Below are positions 43,512-53,545 of a DNA stretch of 64,000 nt, piece after piece. A model generated the notes under the pieces. The model was not told the origin of the DNA and made no database searches. It was given only the letters and a program-made list of their open reading frames with translations. Source of the stretch: Collinsella sp. MSK.8.10. GTDB lineage: Bacteria > Actinomycetota > Coriobacteriia > Coriobacteriales > Coriobacteriaceae. The DNA lies in NCBI RefSeq assembly GCF_019041915.1, contig NZ_JAHPYF010000003.1:62001-126000 (forward strand), given 5' to 3'. Within the stretch, counting starts at the first letter, position 1. The number at the start of each line of letters is the position of its first letter. The translations under genes were made by a program, and so were the position numbers.

Positions 43512-43850
43512 ATGGCGGGCAAGGGCCGTGCGAGTGTCAACGATATGAAGCGTGTCGAGGTGCTGGTGTTGATGGAGATCGACCAGCAAACCGAAGACAA
43601 TGGCGGGCCGTATGGTTTCTCGCGCAAAACGCTTGCCGAGCGCGTGGGGGTTTCGCCGTATCGTGCCCGCGCCGCAATCGATCGCTTGGATTCCGAAGGC
43701 ATGATTGATGTCGTCTCGCGTTATAGCGACGACGGCGGTCAGCTTGCAAATGGCATTTGCCTCACCGAACGTGGCAAGTGGTATCTTGAGGGCGTCCGTA
43801 CCGGCATGCTCGTTCAAGAAATGCTCGAAGACGAGGTTGCTGATCGATAG
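43512..43850 (+). CDS. Small winged-helix regulator
   Basis: 112 residues. Helix-turn-helix in PYGFSRKTLAERVGVSPYRARAAIDRLDSEGMIDVVSRYSDDGG (about 35-78), the winged-helix layout of PadR/MarR-like proteins, with a wing ending in LTERGKWYLEGVR. C-terminal helix may dimerise. ATG 43512 follows GAGGAGG. It lies alone between two terminators upstream of pyrG, so its target is unknown; autoregulation is possible. Confidence 0.7.
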   Translation: MAGKGRASVNDMKRVEVLVLMEIDQQTEDNGGPYGFSRKTLAERVGVSPYRARAAIDRLDSEGMIDVVSRYSDDGGQLANGICLTERGKWYLEGVRTGMLVQEMLEDEVADR

Positions 43851-43874
43851 CATCATGTAATCCTTGCCATAGCG

Positions 43875-43907
43875 ACGCCGCCTGGGAAACCGGGCGGCGT
43901 TTTGTTT
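43875..43907 (+). terminator. Terminator after the winged-helix gene
   Basis: ACGCCGCC (43875-43882) pairs with GGCGGCGT (43893-43900), then TTTGTTT. Confidence 0.85.
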
Positions 43908-44022
43908 CAAGATTGAGAAATGCAATCGCACGCGAGAAAAATTGCGAACGGTTCGCGGTGCGAGTATTACAATGAAGACCCGTAAGATGTGGATAAACAA
44001 CTTCTACGGGAAGCGCAGGTAA

Positions 44023-45690
<1,668 letters not shown>

Positions 45691-45692
45691 GG

Positions 45693-46634
45693 GTGCCGGC
45701 GAATAAGGAACATACCGAAGCTACTCCCTCGTCGCTCGCCGTGGCGGCGGGGGAGTATCTCGATTATCTCGCGGTCGAGCGGGGCTTGGCGCGCAACACG
45801 ATTGTGGCCTATCGTCGTGACCTGACGACGTACTGCGCCTATCTGGAGCGGGCGGGTATTGTGTCTTTTGAAGAGGTGACCCGTCAGGTCGTGGAGGGCT
45901 TTGTCGCCGATCGCCGCGACGGAGGCTATTCCGACGCCTCGGTGGAGCGCGCGCTTGCTGCCGTGAAGGGCCTGCATGCCTTTTTGGTGCGCGATGGGGC
46001 CGTGGCCCAAAACCCGACGGCGGCGTTGCGCCTGCCTAAAAAGGCTGAGCGTTTGCCGGAGTATCTATCGGTGGAGGATGTCTCGGCGCTGCTCGATCAA
46101 GACTTCCCCGAGGGCGAGATGGGACTGCGCGACCATGCCATCTTGGAAGTGCTCTACGGATGCGGTTTGCGTGTGAGTGAGCTGGTTGGGCTCGATATGG
46201 GCGATATCCATATCGACGATGGCTTTGTACTCGTTCGCGGTAAGGGCTCAAAGGAACGCCTGTCCCCGCTGGTGGGAAGCGCGGCGCGAGCTCTGACGCT
46301 CTATGTAACTGAGGGGCGTTCTCGCTTGGCGGCCCATGCCCGCGGAACCGAGACCTCGGCGGTCTTTTTAAATAAGAACGGACGTCGCCTGTCGCGCCAG
46401 GCCGTGCATGCGATATGCGAGCGGTATGGGCGTCAGGTGGGGCTGGTGGGACTCCATCCCCACACGCTGCGTCACTCCTTTGCCACCCATATGCTTGCGG
46501 GCGGCGCAGACCTCCGTGTGCTACAGGAGATCTTGGGACATGCCGATATATCGACCACGCAGGTCTACACGCATGTCGACCGAACGCAACTGACCGAGGT
46601 CTATCTGGCGGCGCATCCGCTAGCACATCGCTAG
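45693..46634 (+). CDS. xerD: Tyrosine recombinase, XerC/XerD type
   Basis: 313 residues. Site-specific recombinase that resolves chromosome dimers at dif. N-terminal SAM-like DNA-binding domain (about 14-100: EYLDYLAVERGLARNTIVAYRRDL). In the catalytic domain, Arg is in GCGLRVSELVGLD, His-x-x-Arg in HTLRHSFATHML, and His/Tyr in LGHADISTTQVYTHV, so the catalytic set is complete. Start is GTG 45693, right after the pyrG stop. The pyrG-xerD order is seen in other actinobacteria, which favours XerD over XerC. No dif site was identified, nor is it expected here. Confidence 0.85.
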   Translation: MPANKEHTEATPSSLAVAAGEYLDYLAVERGLARNTIVAYRRDLTTYCAYLERAGIVSFEEVTRQVVEGFVADRRDGGYSDASVERALAAVKGLHAFLVRDGAVAQNPTAALRLPKKAERLPEYLSVEDVSALLDQDFPEGEMGLRDHAILEVLYGCGLRVSELVGLDMGDIHIDDGFVLVRGKGSKERLSPLVGSAARALTLYVTEGRSRLAAHARGTETSAVFLNKNGRRLSRQAVHAICERYGRQVGLVGLHPHTLRHSFATHMLAGGADLRVLQEILGHADISTTQVYTHVDRTQLTEVYLAAHPLAHR

Positions 46635-46665
46635 CACCTCGCTGACCTGCATATTTATAAATATT

Positions 46666-46735
46666 AAATGGGACGGGCCCCAGATTGCCGAGACGCACTT
46701 TTGCGCGCATGGGCAATCTGGGGCCCGTCCCATTT
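46666..46735. repeat. Perfect 24-bp inverted repeat after xerD
   Basis: 46666-46689 and 46712-46735 are exactly complementary, with a 22-base loop; the right arm ends ATTTTT on the plus strand, so it can terminate the pyrG-xerD transcript. Another member of the long intergenic hairpins. Confidence 0.85.
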
Positions 46736-46829
46736 TTCGCCAGACACCGACGCGGTGGTGGGCCGTGTGTACCGTGGGCGGGGGAGTTTGGGGGCGATGT
46801 GAACGGCGTGTAAAGGGACGTAAAAATCG

Positions 46830-46855
46830 CCTCAAGGTCAACTTGAAGGTTGAGG
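46830..46855 (+). promoter_or_regulatory. Dyad upstream of mraZ shared with ftsZ
   Basis: CCTCAA...TTGAGG arms flank TCAACTTGAAGGTTGA (46838-46853). The TCAACYTGAAGGTTRA core recurs before ftsZ. No well-formed -35/-10 frames it here. Confidence 0.55.
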
Positions 46856-46898
46856 TTCGCGGGCGTGGTTCTACAGGTGGCATCCCGCTGTTGCTGTA

Positions 46899-46916
46899 AA
46901 CACAACATATTGTGTT
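46899..46916 (+). promoter_or_regulatory. Palindrome in the mraZ upstream region
   Basis: AACACAA-cata-TTGTGTT, perfect 7-bp arms. A possible operator; the protein is unknown. Confidence 0.45.
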
Positions 46917-46953
46917 TTCGAACATATGCTTGGGGGTGTTTTGCAATATATGG

Positions 46954-47012
46954 TGGGTGGAGTAGTGGGGCGGGGTGGGGGAAGGGGTGGGGAAAGGTGT
47001 TGAAAAATGGGG
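46954..47012 (+). promoter_or_regulatory. Phased TGGG boxes, probable MraZ binding sites
   Basis: TGGG starts at 46954, 46966, 46976, 46988 and 47008, spaced 12, 10, 12 and 20 bases, i.e. about one or two helical turns. MraZ from Escherichia coli binds TGGGN repeats on such phasing upstream of its own gene. Ends 85 bases before the mraZ ATG. Confidence 0.6.
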
Positions 47013-47096
47013 CGGTTCCCCATATTATTAATGACGTCGACAGGCGGGGTGGTTCCCCGCGTACGTGCCATCTGAGTAACCGAGGGGAGGGCGCAC

Positions 47097-47531
47097 ATGG
47101 GAATGACTGGTGCATACGAGCGCAATCTCGATGCAAAAGGTCGTCTGTCCCTGCCTGCACCTCTTCGCGAGGAGCTTGGAGAGCACGTTCGCGTGTTCAA
47201 AGCCCTGGATGTCGATGCTCTGTACGTGTTCTCTGCCGAGGCCTTCGATAAGTGGGTCGAAGGACTCTTCGCGGGTCGTGAGGGCCACGAGGGTTTTAAC
47301 CCGCGTGACATTAATGACCAGAAGCTCATGAGGGCGATCAACAAGCGCACCACGTCGATGGATGTGGACAGTGCCGGTCGTATCGGTCTTTCCGAGTCTC
47401 TCCGCAAGCAGGCGAACCTCGACCGCGAGGTCACGGTTGTGGGCAACTACGACCACCTTGAGGTTTGGGATCGCGCCGCGGCCGATGAGGACGATGACGA
47501 TGAGGCCCTGCTGGACCTCTTCTTCTCGTAA
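47097..47531 (+). CDS. mraZ: MraZ, dcw-cluster transcriptional regulator
   Basis: 144 residues. Two AbrB-like SpoVT halves, each with the DxxGR signature: NLDAKGRLSLPAPLRE (about 10-25) and DVDSAGRIGLSESLRK (about 87-102). MraZ forms ring oligomers and represses its own promoter and the cell-division genes behind it. The C terminus is unusually acidic (ADEDDDDEALLD). Start ATG 47097 after GAGGGGAGGG. First gene of the dcw cluster; phased TGGG boxes lie upstream. Confidence 0.95.
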   Translation: MGMTGAYERNLDAKGRLSLPAPLREELGEHVRVFKALDVDALYVFSAEAFDKWVEGLFAGREGHEGFNPRDINDQKLMRAINKRTTSMDVDSAGRIGLSESLRKQANLDREVTVVGNYDHLEVWDRAAADEDDDDEALLDLFFS

Positions 47532-47551
47532 GGGCAAGGCACGGGTAACGG

Positions 47552-48517
47552 ATGGAGCGTGGGATCTTGACACAAGAATATCGGCATGAACCTGTCATGC
47601 TCGGCGAAGTGCTTGAGTCGCTGCGGCTAAAGAGCGGCTCCGTTGTCTGCGATTGCACCCTTGGCGGTGCCGGCCATTCGGTAAAGATGGCCGCGCAGGT
47701 GGGGGAGACGGGCCTTTTGCTCGGCGTCGATCAGGACGACATGGCCCTCGAGGCCGCTGGCGCCCGTCTGGACCGCGAGGTTCCCGGCGTTCCGCACCAG
47801 CTGCTGAAGGGCAACTTCGGCGACTTGGACGAGCTGCTTTGCTCGGCCGAGGTGCCCGGGGTCGATGGCTTCCTGTTCGATTTGGGCGTTTCGTCACCGC
47901 AACTCGATATCCCTGGTAGGGGCTTTTCGTATAACGAGGACGCCCCATTGGACATGCGGATGGATCCGGGTAATAACACCTTAAACGCAGCTGAGGTCAT
48001 CAACACCTATAACGAACACGACCTCGCCCGGATTCTACGCGTCTACGGAGAAGAGAAGTTCGCCTCGCAGATTGCGCGCGAGATCGTGCGCCGCCGCGAG
48101 CAAGAACCGATCGAAACCACCGGCCAATTTGTCGAGATCATCAAGGCGGGTATCCCGGCTGCCGCTCGTCGGCATGGCGGACACCCGGCCAAGAAAAGTT
48201 TCCAGGCCATTCGCATCGAGGTCAATCACGAGCTCGATGTGCTCGAACGAGGGCTTGATGCCGCCACCAGGTGGCTCAACCCGGGCGGACGTATCTGCGT
48301 CATCTCGTATCACTCGCTCGAGGACCGTATCGTAAAGAACCACTTTAAGGAGATGAGCCAGGGGTGCACGTGCCCGCCGGAGATTCCGGTGTGCGTGTGC
48401 GGCAACGTGCCGATACTCAAGGTCATCACCCGCAAACCCTTGGTTGCCCAGCCTGATGAGGTTGAGCGCAACCCTCGGGCGAGATCAGCCAAAATCCGCG
48501 TGGCGGAGCGCTTGTAG
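47552..48517 (+). CDS. rsmH: 16S rRNA m4C1402 methyltransferase
   Basis: 321 residues. N4-methylates C1402 in the decoding centre. Family features: EYRHEPVMLGEVLESL at the start, DCTLGGAGHSVKMA SAM loop (about 34-47), FDLGVSSPQLDIPGRGFSYNEDAPLDMRMD, and the C-terminal ISYHSLEDRIVKNHF. The ATG at 47552 gives MERGILTQEYRHEP; a TTG at 47567 with GGAG nearby would remove five residues, and either is possible. Standard second gene of the cluster. Confidence 0.95.
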   Translation: MERGILTQEYRHEPVMLGEVLESLRLKSGSVVCDCTLGGAGHSVKMAAQVGETGLLLGVDQDDMALEAAGARLDREVPGVPHQLLKGNFGDLDELLCSAEVPGVDGFLFDLGVSSPQLDIPGRGFSYNEDAPLDMRMDPGNNTLNAAEVINTYNEHDLARILRVYGEEKFASQIAREIVRRREQEPIETTGQFVEIIKAGIPAAARRHGGHPAKKSFQAIRIEVNHELDVLERGLDAATRWLNPGGRICVISYHSLEDRIVKNHFKEMSQGCTCPPEIPVCVCGNVPILKVITRKPLVAQPDEVERNPRARSAKIRVAERL

Positions 48518-48607
48518 CGTTACGCGCGCGATATTGGACCTCCCGCTCGCACCATAAACGAAGCTTAAACACACTACCAACGTACTCGGGATGGGAGGCG
48601 GCATATC

Positions 48608-49078
48608 ATGGGCTACAACACTTCAAGCGCAGCACTCGCCTATGATATGAACGCCATGCCCGCCTATCGTGAGACGCCGCAGGCCCCCGTTGCTCCCCGT
48701 GAGCAGCGCACGCCGCGCTTTGATGTCTACACGGGCGCGGGCCGTCAGGCAAACCAGGCGGTAAGCCCGGTTTTCATGGGCGTTCTTAAAACGTTTTGCA
48801 TCATTGCGGCTATCTTCATGACGATCGGCGTCGCCCGCGTGGCGCTCGCCGGCGTTACGGCCCAGGTGCTCAACAGCAACGCCGAGCTTACCAACACGCT
48901 CGAAAAGGCGACCGATGAGAGCTCCGACCTGGAGGTCATGCATTCGGTCTATGGCGCCGACACGCGCATTCGCGATCTTGCGGGCGCTTATGGCATGGTG
49001 GAGCCCAGCGAGAGCGTTACACTTGACTTTTCGCAGGATGCAGCCGCGGGCGCCAACGCGACCGCGACCGCTCAGTAG
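48608..49078 (+). CDS. FtsL-like division protein
   Basis: 156 residues with FtsL topology: a cytoplasmic N terminus of about 55 residues, one membrane helix (about 57-80: VFMGVLKTFCIIAAIFMTIGVARV), then a short coiled-coil (NSNAELTNTLEKATDESSDLEVMHSVYG) and an Ala-rich tail. Sequence identity to FtsL is weak, as usual for this family; position between rsmH and ftsI is the main argument. It would bridge FtsQ and FtsI/FtsW at the septum. Ribosome binding site GGGAGGCGG. Confidence 0.75.
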   Translation: MGYNTSSAALAYDMNAMPAYRETPQAPVAPREQRTPRFDVYTGAGRQANQAVSPVFMGVLKTFCIIAAIFMTIGVARVALAGVTAQVLNSNAELTNTLEKATDESSDLEVMHSVYGADTRIRDLAGAYGMVEPSESVTLDFSQDAAAGANATATAQ

Positions 49079-49095
49079 CAAGACGGTAGCTGAAT

Positions 49096-50961
49096 ATGAC
49101 AAATGACTATCGCCGCGGTTCCGATGGGGGCCGCGGTTCTGGACGTCCCTCGTCGCGGGGACGTTCTGGTTATCAAGGAACGGGTCGGCAATCTTACAAC
49201 GCCGGGCAGTCCCGTGGCAACGACCCGGCGTCGCGACTTCGCGGCTCGGGCGGCCCTCAAGTGCATAACACCAGGTCGCGCAAGAGTTCGTCGACCGAAT
49301 GGCTCACAGGCACGCCTCTGCCTCGCCGCAAAGCCGTCATGGGCTTCATTGGGCTTGGCTTGGGCTTGGGCGTCTTTCGCCTTGCCGACTATCAAATTGT
49401 CGAAGCCGATAAACTGCGCGAGCGTGCCGATGCGCGCCGCCTGCTTGCGCAGACCCTCTATGCCAAACGTGGCACCATCTACGACCGCAACGGTAACGTG
49501 CTGGCGTCGTCGGTCGAATGTCGCAACATCGCCGTGAACCCGCAGCTTGTCGAGGATGTTGACAAGACGGTGTCGGCGCTGGTCAAGGCAACTGGAATCG
49601 ATAAAAAGACCTGCCGTAAGCTCGTTGAGTCCGATGGAACCTGGGTGTATATCAAGCGCCAGGTGGACGAAGACGATGCTGCGGCGCTGGAGAAGAAGAA
49701 CCTGCCCGGCGTGCTTTTTGAGCAGGCCATGAAGCGCGTATATCCATACGGCAATCTGGCATCGCAGGTGCTGGGTGTAGTGAATGTGGACAACGACGGC
49801 TTGACGGGTCTCGAAAAGCAATACAACAAGCTTCTGACCGGCACGAACGGTTCTCTCGTACGAGAGCGCGCGAGGGACGGCAGCTATATCGCGGGCGGTG
49901 CCTATAAAAAGGTGGCTGCGGTCGACGGCGTTGATATCGTGACGACGCTCGACGTCAATATCCAGCGTGCGGCCGAGGATGCCCTGGCAGAGGCAGTTGA
50001 GAAGACTAAGGCCAAGAACGGCTCGGCGCTGGTCACCGATCCTACGACAGGCGAGATCTTGGCAGCCTGCTCGTATCCGACTTACGACCAGACCGATCTG
50101 GAAAACGCCAAGACCGAGGATATGAACTTGCGCCTGGTCACCGACGCCTACGAGCCCGGCTCGGTCTTTAAGACGCTCGTGGCGGGCGCCGGCTTCGACT
50201 TGGGCGTCGTGCGATCGAGTACGTCGTTTGAGGTGCCGGCGAGCATCAAGGTGGGTGACGATACCGTCACCGATGCCGACAAGCGCGACTATGCCATGAC
50301 CATGGATGTGCGCGAGATGATGCGCCGTTCCTCCAACGTGGGCTTTGTCCTGGTGGGGCGCAAGATCGGTGCGGATGACTTTGCCGCCTATGTGGACAAG
50401 TGGGGCATTGGTCACAGCTCCGGTGTCGATTTTCCGGGTGAGAGCCTGGGCATCGTCAAGGAGCGTGACCAGTATGACGGCGCCACGCTGGGATCGATGA
50501 GCTTTGGACAGGCGCTGTCTGTCTCGCCGATTGAGGTCGCACGTGCCGTGGGCGGCATCGCCAACGGCGGCGTGATGATGACCCCGCACTTCTATAAGTC
50601 CAGCAAAGGCGACGAGAAGGACTGGGGCGAAGGCGAGCGCGCGATTTCGGAGGACGCCGCATCCCAGGTGACATCGTGCATGCAGACGGTCGTGTCCGAG
50701 GGAACGGGCGTTGGCGGCGCGGTTGACGGCTATGACGTGGCGGGTAAGACCGGTACGGCCGAACGAGCCGACGAGAACGGCGGCTACCTCAAGGAGAACT
50801 ACATGTCGTCCTTTATGGGCTTTGCACCGGCACAATCGCCCAAGGTGCTGTGCTATATCACGCTCGACGGAACGCCGAGCGGCTCAGATGCCGCTGCGGT
50901 GCCGTTCCAGTCCATTATGGCCAACGCGCTCGACGTGCTGGGTATCCCGCACACGAAGTAG
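49096..50961 (+). CDS. ftsI: Septal penicillin-binding protein (class B transpeptidase)
   Basis: 621 residues. Cross-links septal peptidoglycan. A disordered basic N terminus (about 1-75, rich in Arg/Gly/Ser) precedes one membrane helix (about 76-97), the dimerisation/pedestal domain with TIYDRNGNVLASS, and the transpeptidase. Motifs: SVFK (Ser356, Lys359), SSN (412-414) and KTG (551-553). No PASTA domains. It belongs to the dcw cluster, partner of FtsW. About 127 bases separate it from murF, with -10-like TACAAT at 51046-51051, where an internal promoter is possible. Confidence 0.93.
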   Translation: MTNDYRRGSDGGRGSGRPSSRGRSGYQGTGRQSYNAGQSRGNDPASRLRGSGGPQVHNTRSRKSSSTEWLTGTPLPRRKAVMGFIGLGLGLGVFRLADYQIVEADKLRERADARRLLAQTLYAKRGTIYDRNGNVLASSVECRNIAVNPQLVEDVDKTVSALVKATGIDKKTCRKLVESDGTWVYIKRQVDEDDAAALEKKNLPGVLFEQAMKRVYPYGNLASQVLGVVNVDNDGLTGLEKQYNKLLTGTNGSLVRERARDGSYIAGGAYKKVAAVDGVDIVTTLDVNIQRAAEDALAEAVEKTKAKNGSALVTDPTTGEILAACSYPTYDQTDLENAKTEDMNLRLVTDAYEPGSVFKTLVAGAGFDLGVVRSSTSFEVPASIKVGDDTVTDADKRDYAMTMDVREMMRRSSNVGFVLVGRKIGADDFAAYVDKWGIGHSSGVDFPGESLGIVKERDQYDGATLGSMSFGQALSVSPIEVARAVGGIANGGVMMTPHFYKSSKGDEKDWGEGERAISEDAASQVTSCMQTVVSEGTGVGGAVDGYDVAGKTGTAERADENGGYLKENYMSSFMGFAPAQSPKVLCYITLDGTPSGSDAAAVPFQSIMANALDVLGIPHTK

Positions 50962-51088
50962 GGGGTTACAATCTTTGGGGCGTGGTTTGTTGTCCCATAT
51001 GAGGGGTGTTCACATGCCCTGCACCACGCATGCGCGGCGCTGGGATACAATACGCCGATAGCATTATTAGGTTTACAGGGGAGCTGCA

Positions 51089-52513
51089 ATGATAGAGATC
51101 GCCGTCAACAACCTCGCGGCCGCAACAGGGGCCCGAACCGTGACGGGAGAAGCCGATCGGGTATGCCGCGGGTGTGTTATCGACTCGCGCCAGGTCGAGG
51201 AAGGGACGATTTTCGTTGCCTTTCCCGGTGAAAACGTCGACGGCAATGATTTTGCTTCCCGTGCCGTCCAGTCGGGTGCCGGCGCCGTCGTGATGACGCG
51301 TGAGCCCGAGGCCGAGTTGGTCTCGCTGGCGCAGGACAAGGGCTGTGCCATCTTGCTGACCGATGATCCCGAGGAGTTTCTGCTGCGTTTGGCGCACACG
51401 TACCGTCTGGAGCTTGGCTGCCTGGTCGTTGGTATTACCGGTTCCATCGGCAAGACGACGACCAAGGACGTGCTCGCCGCCGTGCTCGCCAAGCGCTATC
51501 GTGTCTGGGCCACCAAGGGCAATTTCAATAACCTGATCGGCATGCCGCTCACGGTGCTTTCCGCTCCGGCCGATACCGAGGTCCTGGTGCTCGAGATGGG
51601 CATGAACCATTTCCACGAGATCGAGCGCCTGTCCCAGTCCGCCAATCCCAACCTTGCCATCGTGAGCAAGATTGGTACCTCTCATATCGGCATTTTGGGT
51701 AGCCGCGAGAACATCGCCCGCGCTAAGGCCGAGATTGTCCAGGGTATGTGCGCCGCTGGCGACTTCTTGCCGCTGCTGGTTTTGGGCGGCGAGGACGACT
51801 TTACGCCGTTCATTCGCGATACGTTCGCCCAGCCTGCTGGTATCGACGTGATGCTGGCCGGCGTCTCGGACGATGATGAGGTCCGTGCCCGCGACATTCG
51901 TGTTGATGACGAGGGCCGTCCGGTCTTTACGCTCGATTTTGGTCAGGGCGAGACAATCGATACCATGCTTGCCATCCCCGGCGTGCAGTCCGTTCCTAAT
52001 GCCGTTAAGGCCGCCGCGGTTGCCTATCGCCTGGGCGTGACGCCCGAGCAGATCGATGCTGCCTTTAGGGGCCTCACGATCACCGGTCACCGCCAGGAGA
52101 TCAAGCGCGCCAAGAGCGGTGCCCGCGTCATCGACGATTCCTATAACGCCAGTGCCGAATCCATGGCTGCTGGCCTCGATCTGCTGTGCTCGCTTTCGTG
52201 CACGGGGTCTCGCATGGCGATCCTGGGCGAGATGGGCGAGATGGGCGATGAGGCTCCTCGCATGCATGAGCTCGTGGGCGCCTATGCCGCCGCCAAGAAG
52301 CTCGACATGCTGGCGTGCGTGGGTGGTGAGCTGGCCCAGCTTATGGCCGATGCCGCGCGCATGATGGGCATGGACGAGGACCGCATCCAGGTGTTCTCCG
52401 ATTATCAGCAGGTGCTCGACCGCATGGGCGGCGCGCTTGAAAAACATGATGTTGTACTGGTCAAGGGTTCCCGCTTTGTTGAGCTCGACCGCTTTGTGGA
52501 AGGTGTGTGCTAG
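51089..52513 (+). CDS. murF: UDP-MurNAc-tripeptide-D-Ala-D-Ala ligase
   Basis: 474 residues. Adds D-Ala-D-Ala to the tripeptide precursor. Mur-ligase P-loop VGITGSIGKTTTKD (about 126-139), then NFNNLIGMPLTVL, EMGMNHFHEIERLS and the C-terminal VIDDSYNASAESMAAGLDLL. The P-loop has Ile where GSxGKT usually has Ser/Asn/Val. murE, which normally precedes murF, is absent from this cluster. The ribosome binding site is GGGGAG, and mraY begins three bases after the stop. Confidence 0.94.
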   Translation: MIEIAVNNLAAATGARTVTGEADRVCRGCVIDSRQVEEGTIFVAFPGENVDGNDFASRAVQSGAGAVVMTREPEAELVSLAQDKGCAILLTDDPEEFLLRLAHTYRLELGCLVVGITGSIGKTTTKDVLAAVLAKRYRVWATKGNFNNLIGMPLTVLSAPADTEVLVLEMGMNHFHEIERLSQSANPNLAIVSKIGTSHIGILGSRENIARAKAEIVQGMCAAGDFLPLLVLGGEDDFTPFIRDTFAQPAGIDVMLAGVSDDDEVRARDIRVDDEGRPVFTLDFGQGETIDTMLAIPGVQSVPNAVKAAAVAYRLGVTPEQIDAAFRGLTITGHRQEIKRAKSGARVIDDSYNASAESMAAGLDLLCSLSCTGSRMAILGEMGEMGDEAPRMHELVGAYAAAKKLDMLACVGGELAQLMADAARMMGMDEDRIQVFSDYQQVLDRMGGALEKHDVVLVKGSRFVELDRFVEGVC

Positions 52514-52516
52514 CCC

Positions 52517-53536
52517 ATGTTCGGCAATCCCTCGTATCCAACGTATCAGGCTTTTTTGGGGCTTGGCATCGCCGCCGCCATTGCGCTGCTGCTCATGCCG
52601 TGGTGGATCAAGCTGCTCAAGGTCGAGGGTATCGGCCAGCAGGTTCGTGCCGATGGCCCCAAGCGTCATTTGGTTAAGCAGGGAACGCCCACCATGGGTG
52701 GTGTTGTCATCCTCGTCGCGATCTCGCTGACCTGCCTGCTGATGGGCAAGCTCACCACCGAGCTCGTGCTCGTGCTCCTCGCCACGCTGGCGACCGGCGT
52801 GCTGGGCCTGATCGACGACCTGACCTCCGTTACGCATGGGCGCTCGCTCGGTCTGACGCCTCATGCCAAGATGATCGGCCTAACCATTATCTGCGTCACC
52901 TTTACGGTACTTGCCGTCAACTGGTGCGGCGTCGCCCCCGAGATTCGTTTTCCCGGCGGCCTGACGATTGACCTCGGTGTTCTTTCGACCACCATCTGCG
53001 GCCTTTCGTTCCCGTGGCTCTACATTGTCTTTTGCTGGCTGATGATCGCCGGTCTTTCTAATGCCGTGAACCTGACCGATGGCCTTGACGGTCTTGCTGG
53101 CGGCACCTCCATGATTGCCATGCTCGCCATGGCCGCCATGGCGTTTTTGCACGGAGACGTGAACCTGTCCATCTTCTGCACCGCGTGTGCCGGTGCCTGC
53201 TTGGGCTTTCTGTGGTTCAACTGCTATCCGGCGAGCATCTTTATGGGCGATACCGGCTCGCTTGCCCTGGGCGCCGCGTTTGCCTGCACGTCCATCATGA
53301 CCAACACCGAGGTCGTCTCCCTCATCATCGGCGGCCTGTTTATCGTTGAGACCCTGTCGGTCATGATTCAGGTTGTCTACTTCCACTTTACGCACAAGCG
53401 CGTCTTCCTTATGGCGCCCATCCATCATCATTTCGAAAAGAAGGGCTGGGCCGAGACCAAGGTCGTCATCCGTTTTTGGATTATCGCTGCGGCCTTTGGT
53501 GCCGTTGGCCTTGCTTTGTTCTTCCAGTTGGGATAG
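52517..53536 (+). CDS. mraY: Phospho-MurNAc-pentapeptide translocase
   Basis: 339 residues, ten membrane helices. Transfers phospho-MurNAc-pentapeptide to undecaprenyl phosphate, forming lipid I. Signatures: DGPKRHLVKQGTPTMGG (about 47-63), GLIDDLTSV with the Asp pair, NLTDGLDGLAGG, and FMGDTGSLALGA, plus the late MAPIHHHFEKKGWAE histidines. Full family length. Follows murF at once. Confidence 0.97.
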   Translation: MFGNPSYPTYQAFLGLGIAAAIALLLMPWWIKLLKVEGIGQQVRADGPKRHLVKQGTPTMGGVVILVAISLTCLLMGKLTTELVLVLLATLATGVLGLIDDLTSVTHGRSLGLTPHAKMIGLTIICVTFTVLAVNWCGVAPEIRFPGGLTIDLGVLSTTICGLSFPWLYIVFCWLMIAGLSNAVNLTDGLDGLAGGTSMIAMLAMAAMAFLHGDVNLSIFCTACAGACLGFLWFNCYPASIFMGDTGSLALGAAFACTSIMTNTEVVSLIIGGLFIVETLSVMIQVVYFHFTHKRVFLMAPIHHHFEKKGWAETKVVIRFWIIAAAFGAVGLALFFQLG

Positions 53537-53545
53537 TGGTCTTTC

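Noticed and set aside
45693..46634. Xer-type recombinase as a sign of an integrated element
   Set aside because: It is coupled to pyrG and has housekeeping XerD features; no attachment sites, cargo genes or composition change surround it.
46036..47160. 374-codon minus-strand frame over xerD and the mraZ upstream region
   Set aside because: It crosses the long inverted repeat and operator-like sites and is antisense to a complete Xer recombinase.
48518..48607. Possible internal promoter before the ftsL-like gene
   Set aside because: No hexamer pair with acceptable spacing could be found in the 90-base gap.
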